Notes: a model not told the origin generated them from the letters alone. Shown: positions 8,429 to 17,483, counted from the stretch's first letter. The stretch: DNA of 64,000 bases from Marinilactibacillus piezotolerans (GCF_900114235.1 NZ_FOSJ01000008.1:1-64000), one strand, 5' to 3'. Program-made: numbers and translations.

Positions 8429-9144
8429 AAGAAACATATGAAGTTATTCTTCTAGGAGCCGGGTCGAGTATTCGCTTGGGAACTTTGGAAAATAAAGTAA
8501 TGTTAATGTTGAAAGATCGTCCAGTATACGATTATGCGTTGAATTTATTTATAGAAGATGATTGCTGCGAACAAGTCATTTTCGTAGTTCAGCAAGAGGA
8601 TCAGGCAAACATAAAAAATCAGTTATTAAAATTATATAATTCATTGCCTAAAAAGTTAACCTTTGTACAGGGTGGTAAGGAAAGGCAATATAGTGTCGAA
8701 AATGGGTTAAGTGCTTTGAATAATCCCAAAGATGGATATGTACTAGTCCATGATGCTGCCAGACCTTTTATTGATAAAGAAATGATTAATGAATTATTTG
8801 AAACGGTAAAAGTTGAAAAAGCTGTTATTCTCGCAATCCCTGCTAAGGATACGATCAAAGTTGTACGAAATAGTGAAGTCCATCAGACTCTTCATCGTCC
8901 GGTGATCTGGCAAGTACAAACGCCTCAGATGTTCAAAAGTAAATTGCTTATTCAAGCGCACAAGCAAGCTAGTGTAGATGAATTTGTTGGGAATGAAGAA
9001 GGAGAACTGGTAGAAAGAATGAATCATCCAGTTAAAGTCTTAGAAGGAAAAGATAAAAATTTTAAAATCACAACTGCTACTGATTTTATGATAGCAGAAG
9101 CAATTGTTGAGAGAATCAGGGAGCAGGGAATAACAAACAATTGA
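8425..9144 (+). CDS. ispD: IspD-like cytidylyltransferase
   Basis: This 239-aa nucleotidyltransferase resembles 2-C-methyl-D-erythritol 4-phosphate cytidylyltransferase of the MEP pathway. Visible family motifs are VHDAARPFI, AIPAKDTIK, IWQVQTPQMF and the C-terminal FKITTATD. The N-terminal CTP loop is unusual: GAGSSIRLG then ENKV. The catalytic Arg17 and Lys24 survive, but the usual Gly before that Arg is Ser and the PKQ triad is NKV. I start it at GTG 8425, overlapping the yacL stop as GTGA, with GGAAGG 7 bases ahead. ispF, its usual neighbour, is absent. A ribitol-5-phosphate (TarI-like) role is the main alternative. Confidence 0.8.
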   Translation: MKETYEVILLGAGSSIRLGTLENKVMLMLKDRPVYDYALNLFIEDDCCEQVIFVVQQEDQANIKNQLLKLYNSLPKKLTFVQGGKERQYSVENGLSALNNPKDGYVLVHDAARPFIDKEMINELFETVKVEKAVILAIPAKDTIKVVRNSEVHQTLHRPVIWQVQTPQMFKSKLLIQAHKQASVDEFVGNEEGELVERMNHPVKVLEGKDKNFKITTATDFMIAEAIVERIREQGITNN

Positions 9145-9224
9145 TTAGACAATCTGGTGTTTTATGCTGAAACATGTTAAGTTTTAAAGAAGAATAGCTA
9201 GTAAATTTTAAAAGGAGAGTATAT

Positions 9225-10697
9225 ATGGAAAATAAAGTCCGTGTAAGATATGCACCAAGCCCGACAGGACATCTGCATATTGGGAATGCACGTACAGCCT
9301 TATTCAATTATTTATTTGCTCGTCACCACGGTGGAGATTTTATTATTAGAATCGAAGATACAGATATCAAAAGAAATGTAGAAAGTGGAGAACAAAGCCA
9401 ATTAGATAATTTAAAATGGCTGGGAATTGATTGGGATGAAAGTTCAGACATTGGAGGAGCATATGGACCTTATCGTCAATCTGAGCGTAAAGACATATAT
9501 GATCCACTGATTGAACAATTACTGGCAAGCAATAAAGCTTATAATTGTTACTGTACGACAGAAGAGCTAGAAGCGGAAAGAGAAGCGCAGCGCGCACGCG
9601 GCGAAATGCCTCATTATAGTGGGAAATGTGCTCACCTGACTCCTGCTGAGCAAAAAGCGAAAGAAGATGAAGGTATTGTACCTGTAGTACGTTTTCGTAT
9701 TCCAAAAGGCAGCACATATACCTTTGATGATATGGTCAAAGGAGATATTACTTTTGAAGCTGATTCAATCGGAGGCGATTGGGTCATTCGTAAACGTGAC
9801 GGAATGCCGACCTACAATTTTGCAGTAGCTGTGGATGATCACTATATGGAAATCTCTCATGTACTAAGAGGGGATGACCATATTGCCAATACTCCTAAAC
9901 AGATGATGGTGTATGAAGCTTTTGACTGGACGGCACCACGATTTGGTCATATGACTTTAATCATCAACAGTGAGACAGGCAAGAAATTGAGTAAACGTGA
10001 TGAAACAATATTGCAGTTTATTGAGCAGTATCGTGACTTGGGGTATGTTCCAGAAGCTTTATTTAACTTTATAACACTGCTGGGCTGGTCACCGGTTGGA
10101 GAAGACGAATTATTTTCTCGAAAAGAATTCATTGAAATGTTTGATCACAAACGTCTTGGTACTTCACCTGCAGCTTTTGATTCCAAAAAATTAGAATGGA
10201 TCAGCAATCAGTATTTGAAAAATGTTGATTTAGATGAATTGACATTAAAAGCGATCCCTCATTTAGTCAAAGCAGGCTTTCTAGAAGAAACTCCTTCACC
10301 CGAAAAAAGTGAATGGGTCAAAAAACTGATAGGACTATATCACGAACAAATGAGTTATGCTGCTGAGATAACACAGTTGGCTACCTTATTCTTTGAAGAA
10401 GATATCGAGTGGAATGAAGAATCTATAGAGATCTTGAAAGGTGAAACAGTCCCTCAAGTATTAGAAGCATTTAGTGCTCAATTAAAAGAAGTAGAACCTT
10501 TTGAAGCAGATGAAATCAAAAAAGCAATCAAAAATGTTCAAAAAGAAACTGGTGTAAAAGGTAAAAATCTATTTATGCCGATTCGAGTAGCCGTAACCGG
10601 ACAGCAACATGGACCACAATTAAATGAAGCCATTGAATTGCTGGGAAGAGAACGTTCTTTAGAACATCTAGAAAAAGCAAAAAAACACCTATCATAA
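9225..10697 (+). CDS. gltX: Glutamyl-tRNA synthetase
   Basis: This 490-aa class I synthetase charges tRNA-Glu. In organisms lacking GlnRS it also charges tRNA-Gln, for later amidation. The HIGH motif appears as HLHIGNAR near residue 15, the KMSKS motif as KKLSKRD near 255, and a helical anticodon-binding domain forms the C-terminal third. AAAGGAGAG lies 8 bases before the ATG. It sits between ispD and the T-box/cysS unit as in Bacillus, but without cysE between them. Confidence 0.98.
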   Translation: MENKVRVRYAPSPTGHLHIGNARTALFNYLFARHHGGDFIIRIEDTDIKRNVESGEQSQLDNLKWLGIDWDESSDIGGAYGPYRQSERKDIYDPLIEQLLASNKAYNCYCTTEELEAEREAQRARGEMPHYSGKCAHLTPAEQKAKEDEGIVPVVRFRIPKGSTYTFDDMVKGDITFEADSIGGDWVIRKRDGMPTYNFAVAVDDHYMEISHVLRGDDHIANTPKQMMVYEAFDWTAPRFGHMTLIINSETGKKLSKRDETILQFIEQYRDLGYVPEALFNFITLLGWSPVGEDELFSRKEFIEMFDHKRLGTSPAAFDSKKLEWISNQYLKNVDLDELTLKAIPHLVKAGFLEETPSPEKSEWVKKLIGLYHEQMSYAAEITQLATLFFEEDIEWNEESIEILKGETVPQVLEAFSAQLKEVEPFEADEIKKAIKNVQKETGVKGKNLFMPIRVAVTGQQHGPQLNEAIELLGRERSLEHLEKAKKHLS

Positions 10698-10719
10698 AAA
10701 CAGCCAAATATTATGATAA

Positions 10720-10945
10720 GAAAAGTAGTTTGAAAACTGTCTTCAGAAAACCTGAGTAGATGTGAACAGGTGACAGAATTCAAATGAAGTGCCTCTTTGA
10801 ATAAGATTGTCGAAATGTATAGTAGGCAGTCTCGATTTATCACCGTTAAAAGATAGAAAGGGAAAGTTTCCAAGAAAAGCTTTCTAAACAAAAGTGGAAC
10901 CACGTATTTGGCGTCTTTTTTAGAGGCTGATCACGTGGTTTTTAC
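10720..10945 (+). promoter_or_regulatory. Cysteine T-box riboswitch upstream of cysS
   Basis: The leader contains the T-box bulge sequence AAAGTGGAACCACGT (10891-10905), which reads the uncharged tRNA acceptor end. A likely Stem I specifier TGC (Cys) is at 10790-10792 within GAAGTGCCTCTTTG, with an upstream AGTAGA element. The terminator stem AACCACGT (10898-10905) pairs with the ACGTGGTT arm ending at 10940, followed by T-rich sequence. Uncharged tRNA-Cys should disrupt this hairpin and allow cysS transcription. No cysE is present, so the switch appears to control cysS and the genes transcribed with it. Confidence 0.9.
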
Positions 10946-10995
10946 TATAGTAAATAAAATTTTCATAAAAAACAGATGGGAAGGGAGATGGAGTA

Positions 10996-12420
10996 ATGAT
11001 TGAGTTGTACAATACGCTATCAAATAAAAAGGAAGTTTTTAAACCGATCGAAGACGGAAAAGTGAAAATGTATGTATGTGGACCGACAGTCTATAATTAC
11101 ATTCACATCGGAAATTCTAGAAGTACGATTGCATTTGATACGGTCAGACGTTATTTTGAGTATCGTGGATATGAAGTAAATTATGTGTCAAATTTTACTG
11201 ATGTAGACGATAAAATTATCAGAGCAGCCAGAGAACTTGGAATTACTGCTCCAGAAGTAGCAGATCGATTTATCAAAGCTTATTATGAAGACACTGAAGC
11301 GCTGCACGTCAAAAAACCTACACATACACCTAGAGTGATGGAAAATATTCAGGATATTATTCATTTCGTTGAACAATTGATTGCGAAAGAATTTGCATAC
11401 GCTGTTGACGGAGACGTATATTATAGAACACGAAAATTTGCTGGATATGGAAAACTAAGTGGAATATCAGTAGATGAATTAGAGTCTGGAGCAAGTAAGC
11501 GTTTGGAAGAAATAGAAAGTAGTAAAAAAGAAGATCCTTTAGATTTTGCCTTATGGAAATCAGTCAAAGGAGATGAAATCAGTTGGGCTTCGCCATGGGG
11601 AGAAGGACGCCCGGGCTGGCACATCGAGTGTTCAGTCATGGCAACTAAGTATTTGGGAGATACGATTGACATCCATGCTGGTGGACACGATTTGACATTC
11701 CCTCACCATGAAAATGAAATAGCCCAATCAGAAGCAAAGACGGGTAAACCATTTGCACATTATTGGATGCACAATGGTTTTGTAACAATGGATGAAGAAA
11801 AGATGAGTAAATCGCTGGGGAATTTTGTACTGGTGAATGAATTGAGAATGATTCATGATCCCCAAGTCTTACGTTTCTTTATGGCAACTGTTCATTATCG
11901 TCATCCAATCAGCTATACAGAAGATACAATTCAAGAAGCTAAAACTAACTTAAATAAAATACAGACGGCTTATGCGAATGCAAGTCACCGTCTGAATACG
12001 GCTGTAGATGCATTGGATGGAGACGAAGTTCACATAAGCCAATGGGTTCAAATGGTCAATCAGTTTAAACAACATATGGATGATGATTTTCAGGCTCAAA
12101 ACGGAATTACAGATGTTTATGAAATGGTCAGGATGTTAAATCGTTATTTGAAAGCCCCTGAAGTTTCAAAAGTTGTTGTGAACTATGCGATGGAACAACT
12201 GGAAGCCATTCTTGATATATTTGGAATACAATTGAAGGCGACGGATGATAATAATCTATTAGACGAAGAAATTGAATCACTTATTGAAGAAAGAAACCAA
12301 GCAAGAAGCGAGAAAAACTTTTCACGAGCAGATGAAATTAGAAATATCTTGCAAGAAAAGGGGATTATACTTGAAGATACACCTCAAGGTATTCGCTGGA
12401 AAAGAAAGGATAGACTATGA
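10996..12420 (+). CDS. cysS: Cysteinyl-tRNA synthetase
   Basis: This 474-aa class I synthetase attaches cysteine to tRNA-Cys. The HIGH-type motif is YIHIGNSRS near residue 36, and KMSKS is present exactly (EKMSKSLGN, near 268). Zinc ligands include Cys28 in the early CGPTV segment, a cysteine near 209 (HIECSVMA) and a histidine near 234 ([11 protein letters not shown]). AGGGAG precedes the start. The stop overlaps the mrnC start (ATGA), so the two are translationally coupled. Confidence 0.98.
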   Translation: MIELYNTLSNKKEVFKPIEDGKVKMYVCGPTVYNYIHIGNSRSTIAFDTVRRYFEYRGYEVNYVSNFTDVDDKIIRAARELGITAPEVADRFIKAYYEDTEALHVKKPTHTPRVMENIQDIIHFVEQLIAKEFAYAVDGDVYYRTRKFAGYGKLSGISVDELESGASKRLEEIESSKKEDPLDFALWKSVKGDEISWASPWGEGRPGWHIECSVMATKYLGDTIDIHAGGHDLTFPHHENEIAQSEAKTGKPFAHYWMHNGFVTMDEEKMSKSLGNFVLVNELRMIHDPQVLRFFMATVHYRHPISYTEDTIQEAKTNLNKIQTAYANASHRLNTAVDALDGDEVHISQWVQMVNQFKQHMDDDFQAQNGITDVYEMVRMLNRYLKAPEVSKVVVNYAMEQLEAILDIFGIQLKATDDNNLLDEEIESLIEERNQARSEKNFSRADEIRNILQEKGIILEDTPQGIRWKRKDRL

Positions 12421-12818
12421 AACCTAAAGACGCAGAGCTTTTGAATGGACTAGCACTGGCGTATATGGGAGATGCAGTCTATGAACAATATATTCGTGAA
12501 TATTTACTGACGAAAGGTCAGACTAAACCTAATCAACTGCATCGACTAGCAACTAATTACGTTTCAGCAAAAGCTCAAGCATGGCTGATTGATGAGTTGA
12601 TAGCCGAAGAAAAACTGAGCGAAATAGAACTAGACTTTTTTAAAAGAGGCAGGAATGCTAAAAGTTATTCTAAGGCTAAAAATACCGATGGTTCAACCTA
12701 TAATAAATCATCAGGTTTTGAAGCAGTTTTGGGGTATTTATATTTAACGCAGCAATCAGTACGACTGAATGAAATAATAAATGAATGTATTTCAAAAATT
12801 GACAGTACTTTAAGCTAG
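12417..12818 (+). CDS. mrnC: Mini-ribonuclease III
   Basis: This 133-aa RNase III catalytic domain has no double-stranded RNA-binding domain. It matures 23S rRNA 3' and 5' ends in Firmicutes. The conserved acidic signature [14 protein letters not shown] is at about 10-23 and the second catalytic helix includes [12 protein letters not shown]. The length matches the family. Its ATG overlaps the cysS TGA. Confidence 0.96.
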   Translation: MKPKDAELLNGLALAYMGDAVYEQYIREYLLTKGQTKPNQLHRLATNYVSAKAQAWLIDELIAEEKLSEIELDFFKRGRNAKSYSKAKNTDGSTYNKSSGFEAVLGYLYLTQQSVRLNEIINECISKIDSTLS

Positions 12819-12846
12819 TTACTCAATTTGAAAGGAGGATAATAGT

Positions 12847-13737
12847 ATGGTTAAAAAAAATGATAATAAAAGGCTAAGAAATAATAGAAAGAATAGAAAG
12901 AATAACAAGAATAATGAGCATCCCAAACAGCATAGACAGTCAAGGATTCAGCCGAGAGCGGGACAAGGAAACGAATTGAAACATAACCTCGCTGAGATAA
13001 ATCAAGATGAGATGGTGATGGGAAGAATACCAGCAATTGAAACACTGAAATCTGATAGAGATATCAATAAAGTCTTTTTACAGGAAGGGCTGTCAGGTGG
13101 GAAATTAAAAGAGATTCAGAGTGAGGCAAAAAAAAGAAAAATTCAGCTCAGTTTTGTACCCAAAAGTAAACTAGACTTATTGAGCGATGGTGAAAATCAT
13201 CAAGGTGTTATTGTTGCAGCTAGTCCAGTAGCATATGCAGAGTTAGAAGATTTATTTACTGCAGCTAAAGAAAAAGAAGAATCTCCATTTTTCTTGTTAC
13301 TTGACGGAATTGAAGATCCGCATAATTTGGGATCAATCATGAGAACGGCGGATGCTGCAGGGGTACACGGAATCATCATTCCTAAACGTCGAGCGGTTGG
13401 ATTAACTTCAACGGTTGCGAAAGCTTCAACGGGAGCTATAGAACATGTTCCAGTCGTACGAGTAACAAACCTAGTACAGACAATTGATGAATTAAAAGAA
13501 CGTGGACTATGGATTTTTGGAACAGATATGGATGGGAAAGACTATAGACAATGGGAAGTTGATTCTCCAATCGGTCTAGTGATCGGAAATGAAGGAAAAG
13601 GACTTTCTAGACTAGTAAAAGAGAAAGTAGATGAAACGCTGACTATTCCGATGACAGGTCATGTTCAGAGTCTGAATGCCAGTGTGGCATCAAGTTTATT
13701 GATGTACGAAGTATTTCGCAAACGTCATTCATTATAA
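12847..13737 (+). CDS. rlmB: 23S rRNA (guanosine-2'-O)-methyltransferase RlmB
   Basis: This 296-aa SPOUT-fold (TrmH-type) enzyme methylates the ribose of G2251 in the peptidyl-transferase region. The substrate-binding domain covers about 55-125. The methylase motifs are GIEDPHNLGSIMRTADAAG, VIGNEGKGLS and SLNASVASS. The first ~45 residues are unusually rich in Lys, Asn, Arg and Gln and look disordered, probably an RNA-binding tail. GAAAGGAGG lies before ATG 12847. The order mrnC-rlmB-yacP matches Bacillus. Confidence 0.95.
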   Translation: MVKKNDNKRLRNNRKNRKNNKNNEHPKQHRQSRIQPRAGQGNELKHNLAEINQDEMVMGRIPAIETLKSDRDINKVFLQEGLSGGKLKEIQSEAKKRKIQLSFVPKSKLDLLSDGENHQGVIVAASPVAYAELEDLFTAAKEKEESPFFLLLDGIEDPHNLGSIMRTADAAGVHGIIIPKRRAVGLTSTVAKASTGAIEHVPVVRVTNLVQTIDELKERGLWIFGTDMDGKDYRQWEVDSPIGLVIGNEGKGLSRLVKEKVDETLTIPMTGHVQSLNASVASSLLMYEVFRKRHSL

Positions 13738-13769
13738 AATAAATTTAAGTTATAGAGAGGAGGAGAGCA

Positions 13770-14324
13770 ATGAAAAAGGAACTGCTATACGTAGATGGAT
13801 ACAATATGATTGGTGCTTGGCCGGAATTAGTGAAGTTGAAAAAATTGGATAAAATGGCAGATGCCAGAGATCTATTACTTCATGAACTCAGCAATTTTGC
13901 TAAATATCAAGGTGTAGAGGTACGCATTGTTTTTGATGCTCAACTTGTACCTGGCATCCAACAGAGATATGATAAATATGATGTGATCGTAATTTTCACA
14001 AGTGAAGGTGAAACGGCGGATAGTTATATCGAGAGATCGGTAGGAGAGGAAAATCTGCTAATGACGAATGTTACCGTAGCGACCTCTGATTTAGCAGAAC
14101 AATGGATTATTTTCCAGCGAGGTGCAGCAAGAATGTCTGCTCTGGAACTCTACAAAGATATTAATAGAGTGAAAAAAAGTATTTCAGTAGATGCAACCTT
14201 ATATCGTATGCAGCAGTATCGACGTAACTCTCCTCTGAAAGAACAAGACGAAAAAAGATTAAAGAATCTTTATCAGCAGATGATCCAGGCAAAATCGACT
14301 GAAAAATCTAAAGAAAAAAAGTGA
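13770..14324 (+). CDS. yacP: NYN-domain ribonuclease YacP (Rae1)
   Basis: This 184-aa PIN-like NYN protein is related to Bacillus Rae1, a ribosome-associated endoribonuclease that cuts mRNA in the A-site. It opens with LLYVDGYNMIGAWPEL, containing the first catalytic Asp, and has further acidic clusters at FDAQLVPG, SEGETADSYIER and VATSDLAEQ. AGGAGGAG precedes the start. The C-terminus is a Lys/Glu-rich tail. It closes the cysS unit, with a terminator at 14346. Confidence 0.93.
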   Translation: MKKELLYVDGYNMIGAWPELVKLKKLDKMADARDLLLHELSNFAKYQGVEVRIVFDAQLVPGIQQRYDKYDVIVIFTSEGETADSYIERSVGEENLLMTNVTVATSDLAEQWIIFQRGAARMSALELYKDINRVKKSISVDATLYRMQQYRRNSPLKEQDEKRLKNLYQQMIQAKSTEKSKEKK

Positions 14325-14345
14325 TTGTGAATAAAATGTGAACAA

Positions 14346-14374
14346 AAAAAGAGCTCTTAAACAGAGTTCTTTTT
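14346..14374 (+). terminator. Intrinsic terminator after yacP
   Basis: An 11-bp stem (AAAAAGAGCTC with GAGTTCTTTTT, one G-U pair) with a 7-base loop, ending in T residues. Confidence 0.85.
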
Positions 14375-14591
14375 CATCATAATAATTACGGGAAACGTTA
14401 ACATAACAAGTGTGTTTAATACTATATTACATATATATCTATTTGGAAAAAAGAATATAATAATTATAAAAGTTAAAAATATCATAAAATAACCCGTGAC
14501 AATTAACAGATATGTGTCAGTATATAGTTAGAAGGTCTTTTCATTTCATGTGAATGTTTTATCAAAGTGACTTGGAAGGGAGTAATAATAA

Positions 14592-15212
14592 ATGGATAAA
14601 AACTTAGGAGAAGGAGCAAATTTTAGAAATAGGAAAATGGAGGAGCATATAAACGAGACGCTGATATTCATGATTCAGTATATAGATGACAGTCATTTCG
14701 ATAAACTGTTCGAAAGGTGCAAACCACTACTCAAAAAGGCTGTTAGAAAGAAGCGATACATAAAAGGATATGATCAAGATGATCTTTGGCAAGAAGCCTG
14801 TGAATGCTTTGTCGAAGTAACCAAAAAGTATGATCGAACACGTGGGATGTGTTTCAGTCAATATGTATCATTGAGCCTAGATAATCATTTCAATCGACTA
14901 AGAAGATGGAATAATGCTCTAAAAAGGAAATCAAATATAGAAGCCTTATCATTAGATGGATTAGTGGAGCAGGCCGGCCAGCATATTATGGGTTCTTCAA
15001 AAGAATTAACACCTCCGGAAGCTGTAATCGTGAAAGAGTCAATGTCAGAATATAGTGAAGTCTTATCAAGATTTGAACAGATTGTCAGCATGCTTTATAT
15101 GGAAGGGTATTCTTATGATGAGATTTCTGCAGAACTGAGTTGTTCTAGGGAAAAGGTCATGAATGCAAAACATCGCTGTAGTCAGAAATATAAAAATCTA
15201 TTTATGAGATAG
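14592..15212 (+). CDS. sigH: SigH/ComX-like sigma factor
   Basis: This 206-aa sigma-70 family protein lies exactly where sigH lies in Bacillus (between yacP and rpmG). Region 2 is around residues 57-95 (GYDQDDLWQEA, YDRTRGMCFSQYV). Region 4 is a C-terminal helix-turn-helix (GYSYDEISAELSCSREKVMNA). In non-spore-forming lactic acid bacteria this family switches on competence genes. I keep the start at ATG 14592 after AAGGGAG; the ATG at 14637 has a weaker site. Downstream genes have their own promoter, so it is probably monocistronic. Confidence 0.88.
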   Translation: MDKNLGEGANFRNRKMEEHINETLIFMIQYIDDSHFDKLFERCKPLLKKAVRKKRYIKGYDQDDLWQEACECFVEVTKKYDRTRGMCFSQYVSLSLDNHFNRLRRWNNALKRKSNIEALSLDGLVEQAGQHIMGSSKELTPPEAVIVKESMSEYSEVLSRFEQIVSMLYMEGYSYDEISAELSCSREKVMNAKHRCSQKYKNLFMR

Positions 15213-15549
15213 ATAATCGTTTATTGGAGATGAAACATCATAGATATGAATTGAAATAATTACCTTCTACCACATATTGGAATCTTAAGGTGTCGTTATG
15301 GTCAATTGAAAAGGACTAAACGATTATTAATAGTAAATAGATAACAATCTCTGTGTTATAAATCTAGCTGACTGATACTCTATTGACGGGAAAAAGTTGG
15401 CTAGATTTTTATAAATAATCAGTTTACTTATCTTGTTTAGAACTCAATGATAGAGTGTTTGCTAAAAAATGTACTCAATGAAAAGGTAGTTAGGTATAAT
15501 GAGTTCTGGGATTTCAATAATCGAACAAAGCTATAAAATAAACTTAGCG
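15213..15549 (+). other. Long intergenic region after sigH with inverted repeats and a terminator-like stem
   Basis: There is no convincing coding frame. An 11-bp inverted repeat (ATAATCGTTTA at 15213-15223, its complement at 15317-15327) could fold the first ~115 bases, starting right after the sigH stop. A terminator-like stem AAATCTAGC (15360-15368) pairs with GCTAGATTT (15400-15408), followed by TT. An isolated TATAAT occurs at 15495-15500 without a good -35. Confidence 0.5.
15360..15410 (+). terminator. Probable terminator of the sigH transcript
   Basis: A 9-bp perfect stem with a 31-base loop and a short T-run (five T residues at 15406-15410). The loop is long, so strength is uncertain. 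Confidence 0.5.
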
Positions 15550-15550
15550 G

Positions 15551-15579
15551 TTGACTAACCATTTATTTAACAGTATTAT
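15551..15579 (+). promoter_or_regulatory. Promoter for rpmG-secE
   Basis: The -35 is TTGACT (15551-15556), the spacer is 17 bp and the -10 is TATTAT (15574-15579). It lies about 70 bases before the L33 start. Confidence 0.75.
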
Positions 15580-15649
15580 TTGTATTGGTACGCCATGCAA
15601 ATAAATAACAAATTTGATCGGTGTAAATCAGAAACGAGGAACTAAACTA

Positions 15650-15799
15650 ATGAAAAAGAAAGTCATATTAGCATGTACTGATTGCGGATCTAGGAACTAT
15701 TCTAAAGATGGTGGATCTAAAATACGCACAGAGCGATTAGAGGTTAAAAAATATTGTAGCTACTGCGGGAAACATACGATCCATAGAGAGACAAAATAA
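15650..15799 (+). CDS. rpmG: 50S ribosomal protein L33 (zinc-binding form)
   Basis: This 49-aa large-subunit protein has two Cys pairs (CTDC and CSYC) expected to bind zinc, so it is the C-plus paralogue. I place the start at ATG 15650, 9 bases after ACGAGGA. A longer in-frame reading from 15614 would add 12 residues not found in L33. It is followed 43 bases later by secE, as in Bacillus and other Firmicutes. Confidence 0.95.
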   Translation: MKKKVILACTDCGSRNYSKDGGSKIRTERLEVKKYCSYCGKHTIHRETK

Positions 15800-15842
15800 A
15801 TAAAAGCGTGATAAGCAATTTTCATTTAAGGAGGCGTAACCC

Positions 15843-16019
15843 GTGAGTAAAATCAAAAAATTCTTCGGTGAAGTAAAATATGAATTAAAAAAAACAACTT
15901 GGCCAACTGCAAAAGAAATGCGTAAAAATACTCTGACAGTTTTTGGAGTAGTAGCCTTTTTTGCTGTTTTCTTTTTCGGTGTAGATTCTCTTATTACATT
16001 TTTATTGAATTTACTTTAA
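15843..16019 (+). CDS. secE: Preprotein translocase subunit SecE
   Basis: This 58-aa protein starts with GTG and is short enough to be missed by length filters. It begins MSKIKKFFGEVKYELKK, then the conserved amphipathic TTWPTAKEMRKNT, and ends in one hydrophobic helix (about residues 31-57). SecE stabilises SecY in the SecYEG channel; its partner SecY is encoded at 49.8 kb. TAAGGAGGCG lies 7-8 bases before the start. It is upstream of nusG in the usual rpmG-secE-nusG order. Confidence 0.95.
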   Translation: MSKIKKFFGEVKYELKKTTWPTAKEMRKNTLTVFGVVAFFAVFFFGVDSLITFLLNLL

Positions 16020-16064
16020 AAATGATTTGAACATTAAGAATAAATAGATTATCATGAAGTTACA

Positions 16065-16073
16065 TGATATAAT
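16065..16073 (+). promoter_or_regulatory. Extended -10 promoter between secE and nusG
   Basis: TGATATAAT gives TG, one base, then a perfect TATAAT. The -35 position is poor. A transcript from here would begin just ahead of the hairpin at 16093. Confidence 0.5.
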
Positions 16074-16092
16074 ACGTAAAAAGACACGTAAG

Positions 16093-16141
16093 AAAACCTT
16101 CTCATTTAACCAATATCATAGAAGGTTTTTTATTATGGTTA
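16093..16141 (+). terminator. Terminator/attenuator hairpin in the nusG leader
   Basis: AAAACCTTCT (16093-16102) pairs with AGAAGG and the following T-run (16130-16140). It may end the rpmG-secE transcript. It may also attenuate nusG, since the only promoter-like element I see lies upstream of it. Confidence 0.75.
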
Positions 16142-16192
16142 GAAATGATTAGTAGACAGACAACTCAAAAAACAATATTAAAGGAGAACAAA

Positions 16193-16747
16193 ATGAACGA
16201 AATAGAATTGTCAAAAGCATGGTATGTATTGCATACTTACTCAGGTTACGAAAATAAAGTAAAACAAAACTTAGAGTCTCGTGCGACAAGTATGGGTATG
16301 GAAGATAATATTCTCCAAGTCCTAATCCCGGAAGAACAAACTTATGAAGAAAAAAATGGGGAAACAAAAGTCTCTACAAGCAAAGTATTCCCAGGATATG
16401 TATTAGTTGAAATGATTATGTCAGATGATGCTTGGTATATTGTCCGTAATACACCTGGTGTTACAGGTTTTGTTGGCTCACACGGAGCAGGAAGCAAACC
16501 ATCTCCATTGCTGCCGGAAGAAGTAGACCAAATCTTGCGAAGTATGGGAATCAATCCTCGTAAAGTAAATATCGATGTTGAAATCGGTGAACGCGTTAAA
16601 ATCGTTACAGGAGCTTTTGCTGGAATGGAAGGAACGATTACTGAAATTGAATCTGAAAAAGGTAAAGTTAAAGCTTTAGTAGAAATGTTCGGTCGTGAAA
16701 CGAATGCTGAGCTAGAATATGATCAGATTGCTCAGATTAAAGATTAA
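16193..16747 (+). CDS. nusG: Transcription elongation/antitermination factor NusG
   Basis: This 184-aa factor binds RNA polymerase, modulates pausing and couples to the ribosome through S10. The NGN domain (KAWYVLHTYSGYENKVK) covers about 8-115 and the KOW domain (GERVKIVTGAFAGMEGTI) is at about 128-180. I start at ATG 16193 after AAAGGAG; an in-frame ATG 48 bases earlier lies against the terminator T-run and adds residues not typical of NusG. It stands between a hairpin and the strong rplK promoter. Confidence 0.96.
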   Translation: MNEIELSKAWYVLHTYSGYENKVKQNLESRATSMGMEDNILQVLIPEEQTYEEKNGETKVSTSKVFPGYVLVEMIMSDDAWYIVRNTPGVTGFVGSHGAGSKPSPLLPEEVDQILRSMGINPRKVNIDVEIGERVKIVTGAFAGMEGTITEIESEKGKVKALVEMFGRETNAELEYDQIAQIKD

Positions 16748-16765
16748 GTAATAACAAAACTATTA

Positions 16766-16794
16766 TTGACATTGACACGCTGAAGGTCTATAAT
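16766..16794 (+). promoter_or_regulatory. Consensus sigma-A promoter for rplK-rplA
   Basis: A perfect TTGACA (16766-16771), 17-bp spacer and perfect TATAAT (16789-16794). This is the best match to consensus in the window, as expected for a ribosomal protein operon. Confidence 0.92.
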
Positions 16795-16845
16795 ACATCA
16801 GTACGCCTAATATGCAGTGCGCATATTTTGCATGCGAAGAAATAG

Positions 16846-16879
16846 GTGGGAGAGGAAAACTATAACCTCATTTAACCAC
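16846..16879 (+). promoter_or_regulatory. Putative L1-binding leader hairpin before rplK
   Basis: GTGG (16846-16849) pairs with CCAC (16876-16879), and an inner GAGG pairs with CCTC. This gives a bulged stem with a GTGGGAG strand ahead of the rplK ribosome site. A similar GTGGGAG...CCAC element precedes rplA. Autogenous control of rplKA by L1 is established in bacteria. That this is the site is inference. Confidence 0.55.
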
Positions 16880-16908
16880 TCGCGAAACAAATCAAGGAGG
16901 TATGTCTC

Positions 16909-17334
16909 GTGGCAAAGAAAGTCGTAAACGTAGTCAAATTGCAGATTCCTGCAGGGAAAGCTAATCCAGCTCCTCCAGTAGGACCAGCATTAGGACAAGC
17001 ACAAGTAAATATCATGGGATTCTGTAAAGAATTCAACGCTCGTACTGCTGATCAAGCAGGAATGATCATTCCGGTTGTTATTTCAGTATATGAAGACCGT
17101 TCATTTACATTTATCACTAAAACTCCACCAGCTGCAGTATTGCTTAAAAAAGCTGCCGGCGTTGAGTCTGGTTCAGGCGAACCAAACACTAAAAAAGTGG
17201 CATCTGTAACGCGTGATCAAGTTAAAGAAATTGCTGAAACAAAAATGGAAGACTTAAACGCAGCAAGCGTAGAAGCTGCAATGCGTATGGTCGAAGGTAC
17301 AGCTCGTAGCATGGGCTTCACAGTTGAAGGTTAA
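16909..17334 (+). CDS. rplK: 50S ribosomal protein L11
   Basis: This 141-aa protein forms the base of the L7/L12 stalk (GTPase centre) and is needed for the RelA-type stringent response. The N-terminus [20 protein letters not shown] is the family signature. It starts with GTG at 16909, 8 bases after AAGGAGG. A consensus promoter and a structured leader precede it; rplA follows after 193 bases. Confidence 0.97.
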   Translation: MAKKVVNVVKLQIPAGKANPAPPVGPALGQAQVNIMGFCKEFNARTADQAGMIIPVVISVYEDRSFTFITKTPPAAVLLKKAAGVESGSGEPNTKKVASVTRDQVKEIAETKMEDLNAASVEAAMRMVEGTARSMGFTVEG

Positions 17335-17483
17335 TAAAAACCAGAAACTATAAGCTCTTGCTGTCTCCAAAGTCGTAAAATCAATACTTATTAAGTAGAC
17401 GATTATTATTGGAGGATTTTTTTCAATTGTCATCAAATAGACTGACTCACTGAAAATCATTTCAATCGCACTGTGGAGAACAA

